A DNA stretch of 64,000 nt from contig NZ_CP051130.1 in assembly GCF_013378055.1 (NCBI RefSeq), positions 2,668,001 through 2,732,000 on the forward strand, in the 5' to 3' direction. The notes beneath the pieces are model-generated. The model made no database searches, was not told the origin of the DNA, and saw nothing but the letters and a program-made list of their open reading frames with translations. The translations under genes and the position numbers were made by a program. Numbering within the stretch: position 1 is the first letter of the stretch; each line of letters opens with the position of its first letter. The stretch comes from Parasphingopyxis sp. CP4. GTDB taxonomy: Bacteria; Pseudomonadota; Alphaproteobacteria; Sphingomonadales; Sphingomonadaceae. This document shows, piece by piece, positions 51,243-58,858 of this stretch.

Positions 51243-51926
51243 ATGTCGCTCGATACTTTGGCGTATCCAACGCTTGTTTACATCCATCTGCTGCTTTTCG
51301 TCTTGTGGCTTGGCGCGGATGTTGGTGTTTTTCTGCTCGGACAGCATTTTCGCAAACGCGAAAACTATACGCTGGAGCAGCGACTCGCGCTCCTCAAGAT
51401 GCTCGTCATTGTCGATATGACCCCGCGCAGCGCATGGGCGCTAATGGTACCGATCTCATTGTCTGTGCTCGCTGCAGGTAACTGGTGGGCAGTGCCGGGA
51501 TGGTTGCTGATTGCCAGCTGGGTGGTTGGAGCCTTCTGGCTCTGGCTGGTCTGGGATGCGCATAATCATGATCAGACGCCGCGCGCGGCGCGCGACCGGG
51601 CGATTGAAAACTGGCTCAAATACGGCCTGACGGCTTTCTATCTCTGGCTCGGTATCCAGTCGCTGGTGACGGGCGCACCGCTCGATCAGTCTTGGATTGC
51701 CTGGAAAGCGGTGCTGTTCGGCGCCATCTTCGCAGCCGCGATCATGATCGATGTCGCCTTCAAGCCGGTCGGAGCCCAGCTCGGCAAGCTGCTTGAAGAA
51801 GGATCCAGCGACGAGACCGAGCTGCCGCTGCGCGCAACCATGGATCGCACCCGCATATGGGTCTGGATCGTTTATCTGCTGCTGATCGCGACATCCTATC
51901 TGGGCGTGGTAAAGCCGGTTTTCTAA
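51243..51926 (+). CDS. Integral membrane protein (2), paralogue of the protein at 43111
   Basis: This 227-residue protein has six or seven transmembrane helices. It starts YIHLLLFVLWLGADVGVFLL and ends YLLLIATSYLGVVKPVF. It shares the helix-1 H...WLG...GVF motif and the GxVKPxF tail with the protein at 43111, though overall similarity is low. ATG 51243 follows AAGGGGAG. It is a single-gene unit under site G. Its function is unknown, but having one such protein beside each of two operators suggests a membrane role in the pathway. Confidence 0.85.
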   Translation: MSLDTLAYPTLVYIHLLLFVLWLGADVGVFLLGQHFRKRENYTLEQRLALLKMLVIVDMTPRSAWALMVPISLSVLAAGNWWAVPGWLLIASWVVGAFWLWLVWDAHNHDQTPRAARDRAIENWLKYGLTAFYLWLGIQSLVTGAPLDQSWIAWKAVLFGAIFAAAIMIDVAFKPVGAQLGKLLEEGSSDETELPLRATMDRTRIWVWIVYLLLIATSYLGVVKPVF

Positions 51927-51957
51927 GCAAATAGTTTCGTAATGCGTCAATCGGCGC

Positions 51958-51988
51958 TTGACTTTAAATTTGTCCGGACAAATTGTAC
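51958..51988 (+). promoter_or_regulatory. Palindromic operator, site H, with -35 element
   Basis: TTGACT (51958-51963) is a good -35 box. The perfect palindrome AATTTGTCCGGACAAATT at 51967-51984 begins three bases later and would fill the spacer. The -10 (around TTGTAC, 51983-51988) is weak, which suits a regulated promoter. It is 39 bases before the CitE-like gene. Confidence 0.8.
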
Positions 51989-52023
51989 GGCAAGAAGTGT
52001 GATAGGGAGTGAACTGACAGGTC

Positions 52024-52848
52024 ATGGGCGGATTGAGTTCGATATTATTCGTACCCGGATCGCGACCGGATCGGTTCGCCAAGGCGGCTGAAACGGCCGC
52101 AGACCTGATCTGTATCGACCTTGAAGATGCCGTTGCACCCGACGGCAAAGACGCCGCCCGCGATGCGGCCATCGCTTCCCTTGAAACGCTGGACCCGGCT
52201 GGCGTCGCGATTCGCATCAATGGGCTCAAGACAGCCGATGGTTTGCGGGACTTGCTCGCGCTGCGCGATGCGGCCATCCTGCCACAGCTGGTTTTCATTC
52301 CGATGGTCGAAAGCGCGACCGAGGTAGAAATTGCCGCTGCCGTGCTGGGCGATCGGGCGCCTGGCCTTGTCCCGCTGATAGAAACCGTCAAAGGCCTGCG
52401 CGCCGGCGACGCGATTGCGGCAAGCCCCGGCGTTGCGGCGATGATGTTTGGCGGGGGTGATTTTTCGGCCGAGCTTGGAACCGATCTTGCCTGGGAGCCT
52501 TTGCTGGCGGCACGCAGCGCGTTCGTCATGTCATCGGCATCGGGCCGGGTGCCGGCGATCGATGTACCTTTCATCCTGCTCGACGATGATGCAGGCCTTG
52601 CAGAGGAAGTTCTCCGGGCCAAGGCTCTCGGTTTTGCGGCCAAGGCGGCGATCCATCCCAAACAGGTCGATGCGATCAATCGGATCATGCGCCCCAGCGA
52701 AGCGGAGCTTGCCGAAGCGCGCGAGGCGCTGGCCGCGTTTGCCGAAGCGGGTGGGAAAGTTATTCGCCATAATGGAAAAATGCTCGAAGCGCCGGTGATC
52801 AAGCGGTTCGAGGCAATGCTAGGTATCAAGGGGAAAGATAATGCGTGA
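52024..52848 (+). CDS. HpcH/HpaI (CitE-like) CoA-ester lyase
   Basis: This 274-residue TIM-barrel enzyme has SILFVPGSRPDRFAKA, the metal/CoA segment LICIDLEDAV and VAIRINGL. Such proteins cleave or form malyl-CoA, beta-methylmalyl-CoA or citramalyl-CoA. With the MaoC dehydratase and the CaiB transferases downstream this is the same enzyme set used for itaconate and mesaconate breakdown. The order of steps is inferred. It is the first gene of the operon under site H. Confidence 0.95.
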   Translation: MGGLSSILFVPGSRPDRFAKAAETAADLICIDLEDAVAPDGKDAARDAAIASLETLDPAGVAIRINGLKTADGLRDLLALRDAAILPQLVFIPMVESATEVEIAAAVLGDRAPGLVPLIETVKGLRAGDAIAASPGVAAMMFGGGDFSAELGTDLAWEPLLAARSAFVMSSASGRVPAIDVPFILLDDDAGLAEEVLRAKALGFAAKAAIHPKQVDAINRIMRPSEAELAEAREALAAFAEAGGKVIRHNGKMLEAPVIKRFEAMLGIKGKDNA

Positions 52849-53350
52849 CGGAGTTGTCGAAGTCTCACCGGGCCGGTTTCGGGAGACATTCGGTCGCTAT
52901 TTCGAGGATTTCGAAGTCGGCCATATCTATGAGCACCGTCCGGGTCGCACGATTACGGACACGGACAATGTGCATTTCACCTTGCTGACGATGAACACCC
53001 ATCCCGCGCATTTCGACTATGAATTCGCCTCAAAAACGGAATTCAAAAAGCCGCTGGTCTGCTCGCCGCTGACGGTAGCGCTGATGGTTGGCATGAGTGT
53101 TTCGGATACCAGCCAGAAGGCGGTTGCCAATCTTGGCTGGGACAAGATCAAGCTGACCCATCCACTGTTCCCCGGCGATACGCTCTACGCGGAGAGCGAG
53201 GTGCTCGATAAGCGCGAGTCCAGCTCGCGCCCGGAACAGGGGATCGTGACCGTCAAGACGATCGGCAAGAACCAGCATGGCGATGTGGCCTGCACTTTCG
53301 AGCGGACAATGCTCATCTGGAAGCGCGGCTTTGGCAATGCCGACGATTAG
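52841..53350 (+). CDS. MaoC family hydratase/dehydratase
   Basis: This 169-residue hot-dog protein has HFTLLTMNTHPAHFDYEFA as the hydratase-2-like active-site helix. This is the single-domain type related to mesaconyl-CoA/itaconyl-CoA hydratases. Its ATG lies inside the end of the CitE-like gene (8-base overlap), with AAGGGGA upstream. It probably hydrates an enoyl-CoA to the substrate of the lyase. Confidence 0.94.
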   Translation: MRDGVVEVSPGRFRETFGRYFEDFEVGHIYEHRPGRTITDTDNVHFTLLTMNTHPAHFDYEFASKTEFKKPLVCSPLTVALMVGMSVSDTSQKAVANLGWDKIKLTHPLFPGDTLYAESEVLDKRESSSRPEQGIVTVKTIGKNQHGDVACTFERTMLIWKRGFGNADD

Positions 53351-53362
53351 GAGACGTTAGAG

Positions 53363-54541
53363 ATGGCCACCGCCCCCGATACCAGCCGCCCGCCAATGGA
53401 TCCGTCCGAAGAAACGGCGTTGCTCGATTCCATCCAGAAATGGATCGATCGTGAAGTCCGCCCGGTCGTGATGAAGCATGACCATGGCGATATCTGGCCG
53501 GAAGAACTGGTCGACCAGATGGCCGAGATGGGTCTGTTCGGTGCAACGATCGGAGAGGAATATGGCGGGCTTGGCCTGCCGGCGACTACCTACGCAAAAA
53601 TCGTCGCGCTGATCTCCTCCTATTGGATGGCGCTTACCGGTATCTTCAATTCGCACCTGATCATGGCGGCGGCCGTCGAACGGTTCGGCACGGCTGAGCA
53701 AAAAGCGAAATGGCTGCCCAAATTCGCGACCGGCGAGATTCGTGGCGGCCTCGCGCTGACCGAGCCCAATGCCGGTACCGATCTCCAGGCGATCAAGGCG
53801 ACGGCAGTCCGTGACGGCGATGATTATGTCATCAACGGCACAAAGACCTGGATTTCCAACGGTATTCACGGATCCTGCTTCGCGCTGCTGGTGAAGACTG
53901 ACACCAAGATTGACCCCCGCTACAAGGGCATCAGCCTGATGATCGCGCCCAAGGGCGAAGGCTTCACCACCGGGCACAAGTTTGACAAGCTCGGCTATAA
54001 GGCGATCGACAGTGCCGAGCTGATCTTCGACAATTACCGGATTCCGGCTGACAATCTGATCGGCGGCGTGGAAGGCCATGGCTTTTTCCAGGCCACGGGA
54101 GGTCTTGAACTCGGCCGGATCAATGTCGCGGCGCGCGGCGTGGGCCTTGCCGAAGGATCGCTCCGACTGGCGACCGAATATGCGCAGGTGCGCGAAACGA
54201 TGGGCAAGCCGATTGCCGAGCATCAGGCGATCCAGCTCAAGCTCGGCGAGATGGTCACCCGGGCCCAGGCGGCGCGGCTGCTGACCATCGAGGCGGCGGG
54301 CGCCTATGATCGCGGCGAACGCTGCGACATGGAAGCAGGCATGGCGAAATATTTCGCGTCCGAAGCGGCCGTGAAAAATTCCGAAGAATCGCTGCGCATC
54401 CATGGCGGTTACGGCTATTCCAAGGAATATGACATTGAGCGCTATTATCGCGACTCGATCCTGATGTGCATCGGTGAGGGGACCAATGAAATGCAGCGCA
54501 TGATCATCTCCAAACAATGGGTCAAACGGAACCCGGTGTGA
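53363..54541 (+). CDS. Acyl-CoA dehydrogenase (392 aa)
   Basis: This 392-residue flavoprotein carries LTEPNAGTDLQAIKATAVRDG, IHGGYGYSKEYDIERYYRDS and the terminal GEGTNEMQRMIISKQWVK. These are the normal glutaryl/isovaleryl/short-branched type motifs, including the catalytic-region E in the GEGTNE loop. It follows MaoC by 12 bases and overlaps the first CaiB gene. It likely introduces the double bond that MaoC then hydrates. Confidence 0.95.
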   Translation: MATAPDTSRPPMDPSEETALLDSIQKWIDREVRPVVMKHDHGDIWPEELVDQMAEMGLFGATIGEEYGGLGLPATTYAKIVALISSYWMALTGIFNSHLIMAAAVERFGTAEQKAKWLPKFATGEIRGGLALTEPNAGTDLQAIKATAVRDGDDYVINGTKTWISNGIHGSCFALLVKTDTKIDPRYKGISLMIAPKGEGFTTGHKFDKLGYKAIDSAELIFDNYRIPADNLIGGVEGHGFFQATGGLELGRINVAARGVGLAEGSLRLATEYAQVRETMGKPIAEHQAIQLKLGEMVTRAQAARLLTIEAAGAYDRGERCDMEAGMAKYFASEAAVKNSEESLRIHGGYGYSKEYDIERYYRDSILMCIGEGTNEMQRMIISKQWVKRNPV

Positions 54542-55734
54542 GCGATCGACCTCTTCCCCTTGCCGGTTACCGGATCCTCAGCGCCGAACAATATGGCGCC
54601 GGTCCCTATGGCACGATGTTCCTCGCCCAGCTGGGCGCGGAGGTCATCAAGATCGAACCACCCAAGGGCGGGGACACGGCGCGCGCCGTTGGGCCGCATT
54701 TCCTGCGCGAAGCGGAAAGTCTCTATTTTCAGACATTTAACTATAATAAACGCTCGCTGACCTTGAACCTCCAGAGCGAGGAAGGGCGCGAGATACTGCG
54801 CAAGCTCGCTGCCAACGCGCATGCGGTCGCCAATAATCTGCGCGGCGATCTGCCGGAGCGGCTGGGGCTCACCTATGACGCGCTAAAGGATGTGAACCCG
54901 GCGCTCGTCTGCGCCCATCTCTCCGCCTATGGCCGCGACAATGAGCGCGCCAAATGGCCGGGCTATGATTATCTGATGCAGGCCGAAGCGGGCTTCCTGT
55001 CGCTGACCGGAGAGCCGGATGGACCGCCGGTGCGCTTCGGATTGTCGATGGTCGATTTCATGACCGGCACGATGATGGCGGTGGGCCTGCTCGCCGCATT
55101 GACCGATGCCGAGCGCTCCGGGTTTGGCCGCGATATCGATGTCGATCTGCTATCAGCTGCAGCCCATCAAATGAGCTATCCCGGCCTCTGGTATATGAAC
55201 GAGAATGACGTGACGCCGCGCGCACCCTTTGGCGCGCATCCCACGGCCACGCCGAGCCAGATGTTCCGCACCGCCGATGGCTGGATGTTTGTCATGGCGC
55301 AGCTTCCCAAATTCTGGTCGATCCTGGTCGAGGAAATCGGCCGGCCCGACCTGGCATCGGATGAGCGGTTCGACACACCCGCCAGTCGCCGCGACAATCG
55401 CGAGGCGCTGACGGCGGAGCTTGAGGGCGTATTCACCGCCCAACCGACCGCCCATTGGGTCGATCTGCTCAAAGGCAAGATGCCGGTTGCTCCGGTTAAC
55501 TCGCTCGAAGAGGCGATGGATAATCCGTTCCTCGAGGAAACCGGTATGATCGATCATGTCGACCATCCCGATCGCGACCAAATCAAGGTGCTGACCAGCC
55601 CGATCAAGGTGGATGGCGATCGGCTTCCGGTTGAAGCCGGGCCACTACTCGGCGCGGATAGCGCGGATATCCTGGCCGAACTCGGTTATGACGCCGATGC
55701 GGTAGCTGAGCTCAAACAAAGCGGCATCGTTTAA
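54538..55734 (+). CDS. CaiB/BaiF family CoA-transferase (2)
   Basis: This ~398-residue protein has the class III transferase N-terminus (GYRILSAEQYGAGPYGTMFL, GAEVIKIEPPKGGDTAR) and the catalytic Asp in LSMVDFMTG. I prefer GTG 54538, overlapping the dehydrogenase stop (GTGA), over ATG 54517, which lacks a ribosome site. It is one of two adjacent CoA-transferases, only partly alike, which may form a heterodimer or act on different acids. Confidence 0.93.
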   Translation: MSDRPLPLAGYRILSAEQYGAGPYGTMFLAQLGAEVIKIEPPKGGDTARAVGPHFLREAESLYFQTFNYNKRSLTLNLQSEEGREILRKLAANAHAVANNLRGDLPERLGLTYDALKDVNPALVCAHLSAYGRDNERAKWPGYDYLMQAEAGFLSLTGEPDGPPVRFGLSMVDFMTGTMMAVGLLAALTDAERSGFGRDIDVDLLSAAAHQMSYPGLWYMNENDVTPRAPFGAHPTATPSQMFRTADGWMFVMAQLPKFWSILVEEIGRPDLASDERFDTPASRRDNREALTAELEGVFTAQPTAHWVDLLKGKMPVAPVNSLEEAMDNPFLEETGMIDHVDHPDRDQIKVLTSPIKVDGDRLPVEAGPLLGADSADILAELGYDADAVAELKQSGIV

Positions 55735-55737
55735 TCC

Positions 55738-56826
55738 ATGGGGCAGCTGGACGGCATCACGGTGATCGACCTGTCGCTGTTCCTGCCGGGCCCGATGGCG
55801 ACAATGATGATGGCCGATCAGGGCGCCGAGGTTATCAAGATCGAACCGGCTGCCGGCGATCCGGCGCGGCAGATGGCGCCCGAAGAGGCGGGACAGTCCG
55901 TCTGGTTCCGCAATCTCAACCGCGGCAAAAAGAGCATCGTGCTCGATCTCAAAAATGACGACGGCACCGCCCGGCTGCGCGAATTGATCGCCACGGCGGA
56001 CGTGTTCGTCGAAGGCTTTCGCCCCGGTGTGATGCAGCGCCTGGGCTTTGACTATGAAGCCGTTTCGGCGATCAACCCGCGCATCATCTATTGTTCGATC
56101 TCCGCCTTTGGGCAGGAGGGCGCGATGGCCCATCATCCGGCGCATGATCTTGCCGTCCAGGCATTGACCGGCTTTCTCTCCGTCAATGATGGTGCGGATG
56201 GAACGCCCGTGGTGCCCGGCGTGCCGTCTGCCGATATGGCGGCCGGGCTTACCGCGCTTTCGGCCATCCTGATGGCGCTGATCGGTCGGGAGAAGAGCGG
56301 GCAGGGCGACTATATCGACGCGACGATGTTCGAAGCGATGCTGCCCTGGTGCGCGCATATTGCTGGCGGATCGATTGCTGGTGGCGCGCCGCCGCGCTCC
56401 CAATCCCAACGTTCGCTGGGTGGTGCGGCCTTCTATAACGTTTATGCAACCAAGGATGGTCGCCATGTCGCGCTCGGCGCGCGCGAAATGAAATTCGTCA
56501 CCAACCTGCTGACGGCGCTTGACCGAACTGACCTGATCCCGCTCGGCGAAGCGGAGGCTGGGGAGCCCCAGGCCGAATTGCGCGCCTTTTTGGCCGAGGC
56601 ATTTCTTGCCAAGACCCGCGACGAATGGATTGCATGGTTTGCTGACAAGGATGTCGCTTTCTCACCGGTGCTCGATTTCAGTGAGGCTTTGCAGAGCGAT
56701 CTTGTCGCCGAACGCGAAATGTTGGTCGAGGTAGATGGCAGCCATCAAATCGCGCCCGCGATCCGCTTTAAACACGCATCATCGCGGCCGCTGGGTGCGG
56801 CGCCCGATCTGGATGAGCAGGGATGA
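55738..56826 (+). CDS. CaiB/BaiF family CoA-transferase (3)
   Basis: This 362-residue class III CoA-transferase (ITVIDLSLFLPGPMATMMMA, GAEVIKIEPAAGDPARQ) has the catalytic Asp in PSADMAAGL. It starts three bases after the preceding transferase gene, so it ends the operon that begins with the CitE-like lyase. It is shorter than its neighbour, typical of alpha-methylacyl-CoA racemase-sized members; racemase activity is an alternative to transfer. Confidence 0.93.
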   Translation: MGQLDGITVIDLSLFLPGPMATMMMADQGAEVIKIEPAAGDPARQMAPEEAGQSVWFRNLNRGKKSIVLDLKNDDGTARLRELIATADVFVEGFRPGVMQRLGFDYEAVSAINPRIIYCSISAFGQEGAMAHHPAHDLAVQALTGFLSVNDGADGTPVVPGVPSADMAAGLTALSAILMALIGREKSGQGDYIDATMFEAMLPWCAHIAGGSIAGGAPPRSQSQRSLGGAAFYNVYATKDGRHVALGAREMKFVTNLLTALDRTDLIPLGEAEAGEPQAELRAFLAEAFLAKTRDEWIAWFADKDVAFSPVLDFSEALQSDLVAEREMLVEVDGSHQIAPAIRFKHASSRPLGAAPDLDEQG

Positions 56827-56834
56827 GTGCGGTT

Positions 56835-57572
56835 CTAGCCTTCGGCGTCGATATGCATCGAATAGGCGAAGCGATCACCGGGATGGTGGCTGGCCGAAAT
56901 CTCGAAGATCCGGTTCTTCGCGTCACGATAGGCGCGCAGGATCCGCAAAGTCGGCGCACGCCGCGAAATGCCAAGGCCCTTGGCGATGTCGGCACTCGCG
57001 CCGACCGCCTGGATATCCTGCGTCACATAGGCAACGCGCACACCGGCCAGTTCTTCCAGCTGGCGGAAGATTGTGACCTGGGAAGATCGGATCTCGGCCG
57101 CGGCTTCCGCATAATCACCATGGACATAGGCATCGGTGATCGCGATCGGTTTGGGATCGCCCAGCCGGGTCCGCACACCTTGGAACTGGTACCAGTCACC
57201 CTCGGTGTCGCCGCTGACATGGTCGGCAATCCGTCGCGGCAGGGCCGTCAGTCCGACCGGTTTGAAATCATATTGGGTATCCCGCGCATATTGCAGCAGC
57301 TCACCAACATTGGAGAGCGGCTGGTGCAGCGTGCCGCCACGCGCGGCCGCTGGCTGTATCACTGTGCCCGATCCGCGTTTGCGCTGGATAAGCCCTTCGG
57401 CAACCAAGCGACGCAGCGCTTCGCGCACCGTATACCGGCTCACGCCATGTTCGCGGCACAATTCGGTTTCGGTCGGGAACTGCCCCTCTTCGCTCAGATC
57501 GCCGCTCAAAATGGCTGCGCGCAGCGAATCGGCAAGCTGGACGTAACGGGGTTTTGCAGCGGCGTCGGACAA
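56835..57572 (-). CDS. GntR family regulator with UTRA domain (HutC/DasR type)
   Basis: This ~245-residue regulator has an N-terminal winged helix (RYVQLADSLRAAILSGDLSE, TELCREHGVSRYTVREALRR, LIQRKRGSGTVI) and a C-terminal UTRA ligand domain (residues ~95-240). The only suitable start is TTG 57572 with AAAGGGAAAA upstream; the open frame to 58271 runs antisense to the next gene. HutC/DasR proteins bind palindromes with GT-N2-4-AC cores such as GTCTAGAC, close to the GTCCGGAC core of the recurrent operator. It is therefore the best candidate regulator. It is divergent from the MmgE operon. Confidence 0.93.
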   Translation of the reverse strand: MSDAAAKPRYVQLADSLRAAILSGDLSEEGQFPTETELCREHGVSRYTVREALRRLVAEGLIQRKRGSGTVIQPAAARGGTLHQPLSNVGELLQYARDTQYDFKPVGLTALPRRIADHVSGDTEGDWYQFQGVRTRLGDPKPIAITDAYVHGDYAEAAAEIRSSQVTIFRQLEELAGVRVAYVTQDIQAVGASADIAKGLGISRRAPTLRILRAYRDAKNRIFEISASHHPGDRFAYSMHIDAEG

Positions 57573-57613
57573 GAAATTTTCCCTTTGCGGCTTCAGGCCA
57601 GAGCGGTGGCTGT

Positions 57614-58858
57614 ATGAGCGAACCGCTTCTGACGCAACTTTCAGAAAGATTAGCGCGACCCGTCGGCGAAAGCGATAGGCAGCGTGCGCGCTTGCATTTG
57701 CTCGACTGGCTGGCCTGTGTTGCAGGGGCGCGGAAGAGTGAAGTGGCCCAAGCTTTCTTCGCTGGCTTTCAAGGTGATCCGAAGCTGAAGGCCGCATATC
57801 TCGGCAACCTTCTCGAAATGGACGATGTGCACCGCACAGCGTTGCTGCATCCCGGCCCGGTAATCTGGCCATCGGCAATTCGCGGTGCTTCGGATAAGTT
57901 TGAAGTCGATGGCCTAGACGCGGTCCTCGACGCTGCGATCTGTGGGTATGAAGCGATGATTGCGATTGGCGCGAGCCTTGATGCGCATCACTATGCCCAT
58001 TGGCATCCCACAACCTCGGCCGGTATGTTCGGCGCGGCAGCCGCAGAAGCAGCAGTTGCGCAATTGGACGTGTCACATATGGCCAATGCACTGGCGCTGG
58101 CTGGTTCGGTGACTGGAGGCTTTTGGCAGCTCCGTCATAGCAGCAACCAAGCCAAGCAATGGCATTTGCTGCATCTGGGACTGACCGGCTGGCAAGCGAC
58201 CGAAATGGCTGAAGCCGGTGTGACAGGACCGCTTGATCTGTTGGAAGGTCAGCAGGGCCTGTACGCTGCAATGACTAAGGAGCCCGGTCCGCTCGCGAAC
58301 AATGGCGATAGCTGGCTCATCCATACGGTTAGCTTCAAGCCTTTTGCGGCATGCCGCCATGCCCATCCGGCGATCGATGCGGCGATGGAGTTGCGCAAGG
58401 CGGGCAAGCTCGCTGCGCCATTCCATGTCGAAAGCTATGCGGATGCCCTGGCCTTTTGCGATCGGCCCGGTCCGGTGACCGAGCTCGATGCGAAATTCTC
58501 GCTCCAGCATTCGGTGGCGGTCGTCGCGGACGGTCGCGATGCCAAGCCTGAAGATTTCACCGAAGAGGCGATTGCAGCGCTGGCCGATCTCCGTGCGCAG
58601 GTTACGGTGGCCGAGGACCCGGCGATAACGGAGCGCTATCCGGCCCATTTCGGCGCGCGGGTGAATGGGTTGGAACTGGTCGATACGCTTGGCGATCCGG
58701 AGAGACCGGTGGACGAAGCGGCGATTATCGCCAAGATGGAAAGCCTTGCCGCATGGGGCGGTTTGGACGCAGCCGAGGCCGACCGGGCGGTGGAGATCGC
58801 TTTACGCGGCGACAAAGCCGAGGCGGTGGAAGCTTTATTGGAGGACTGGCTGACATGA
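57614..58858 (+). CDS. MmgE/PrpD family protein (1)
   Basis: This 414-residue all-helical/lid-type protein has LHLLDWLACVAGARKSEVA, TTSAGMFGAAAAEAA and FAACRHAHPAIDA with its characteristic His cluster. The family includes 2-methylcitrate dehydratase, cis-aconitate decarboxylase and iminodisuccinate epimerase. I chose ATG 57614 (MSEPLLTQL) because the extension to 57554 overlaps the GntR start. It is the first gene of a six-gene operon and is coupled by ATGA to a second MmgE/PrpD gene. The reaction is unknown. Confidence 0.92.
   Translation: MSEPLLTQLSERLARPVGESDRQRARLHLLDWLACVAGARKSEVAQAFFAGFQGDPKLKAAYLGNLLEMDDVHRTALLHPGPVIWPSAIRGASDKFEVDGLDAVLDAAICGYEAMIAIGASLDAHHYAHWHPTTSAGMFGAAAAEAAVAQLDVSHMANALALAGSVTGGFWQLRHSSNQAKQWHLLHLGLTGWQATEMAEAGVTGPLDLLEGQQGLYAAMTKEPGPLANNGDSWLIHTVSFKPFAACRHAHPAIDAAMELRKAGKLAAPFHVESYADALAFCDRPGPVTELDAKFSLQHSVAVVADGRDAKPEDFTEEAIAALADLRAQVTVAEDPAITERYPAHFGARVNGLELVDTLGDPERPVDEAAIIAKMESLAAWGGLDAAEADRAVEIALRGDKAEAVEALLEDWLT

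Noticed and set aside
57564-57573. Half-operator GTCGGACAAG at the GntR start
   Set aside because: It matches only one half of the palindrome and partly codes for the first residues, so it was not listed as an operator. It may still allow weak autoregulation.
57573-58271. Long N-terminal extension of the GntR gene
   Set aside because: It is antisense to the MmgE/PrpD gene; the winged helix starts just after TTG 57572, which has AAAGGG upstream.
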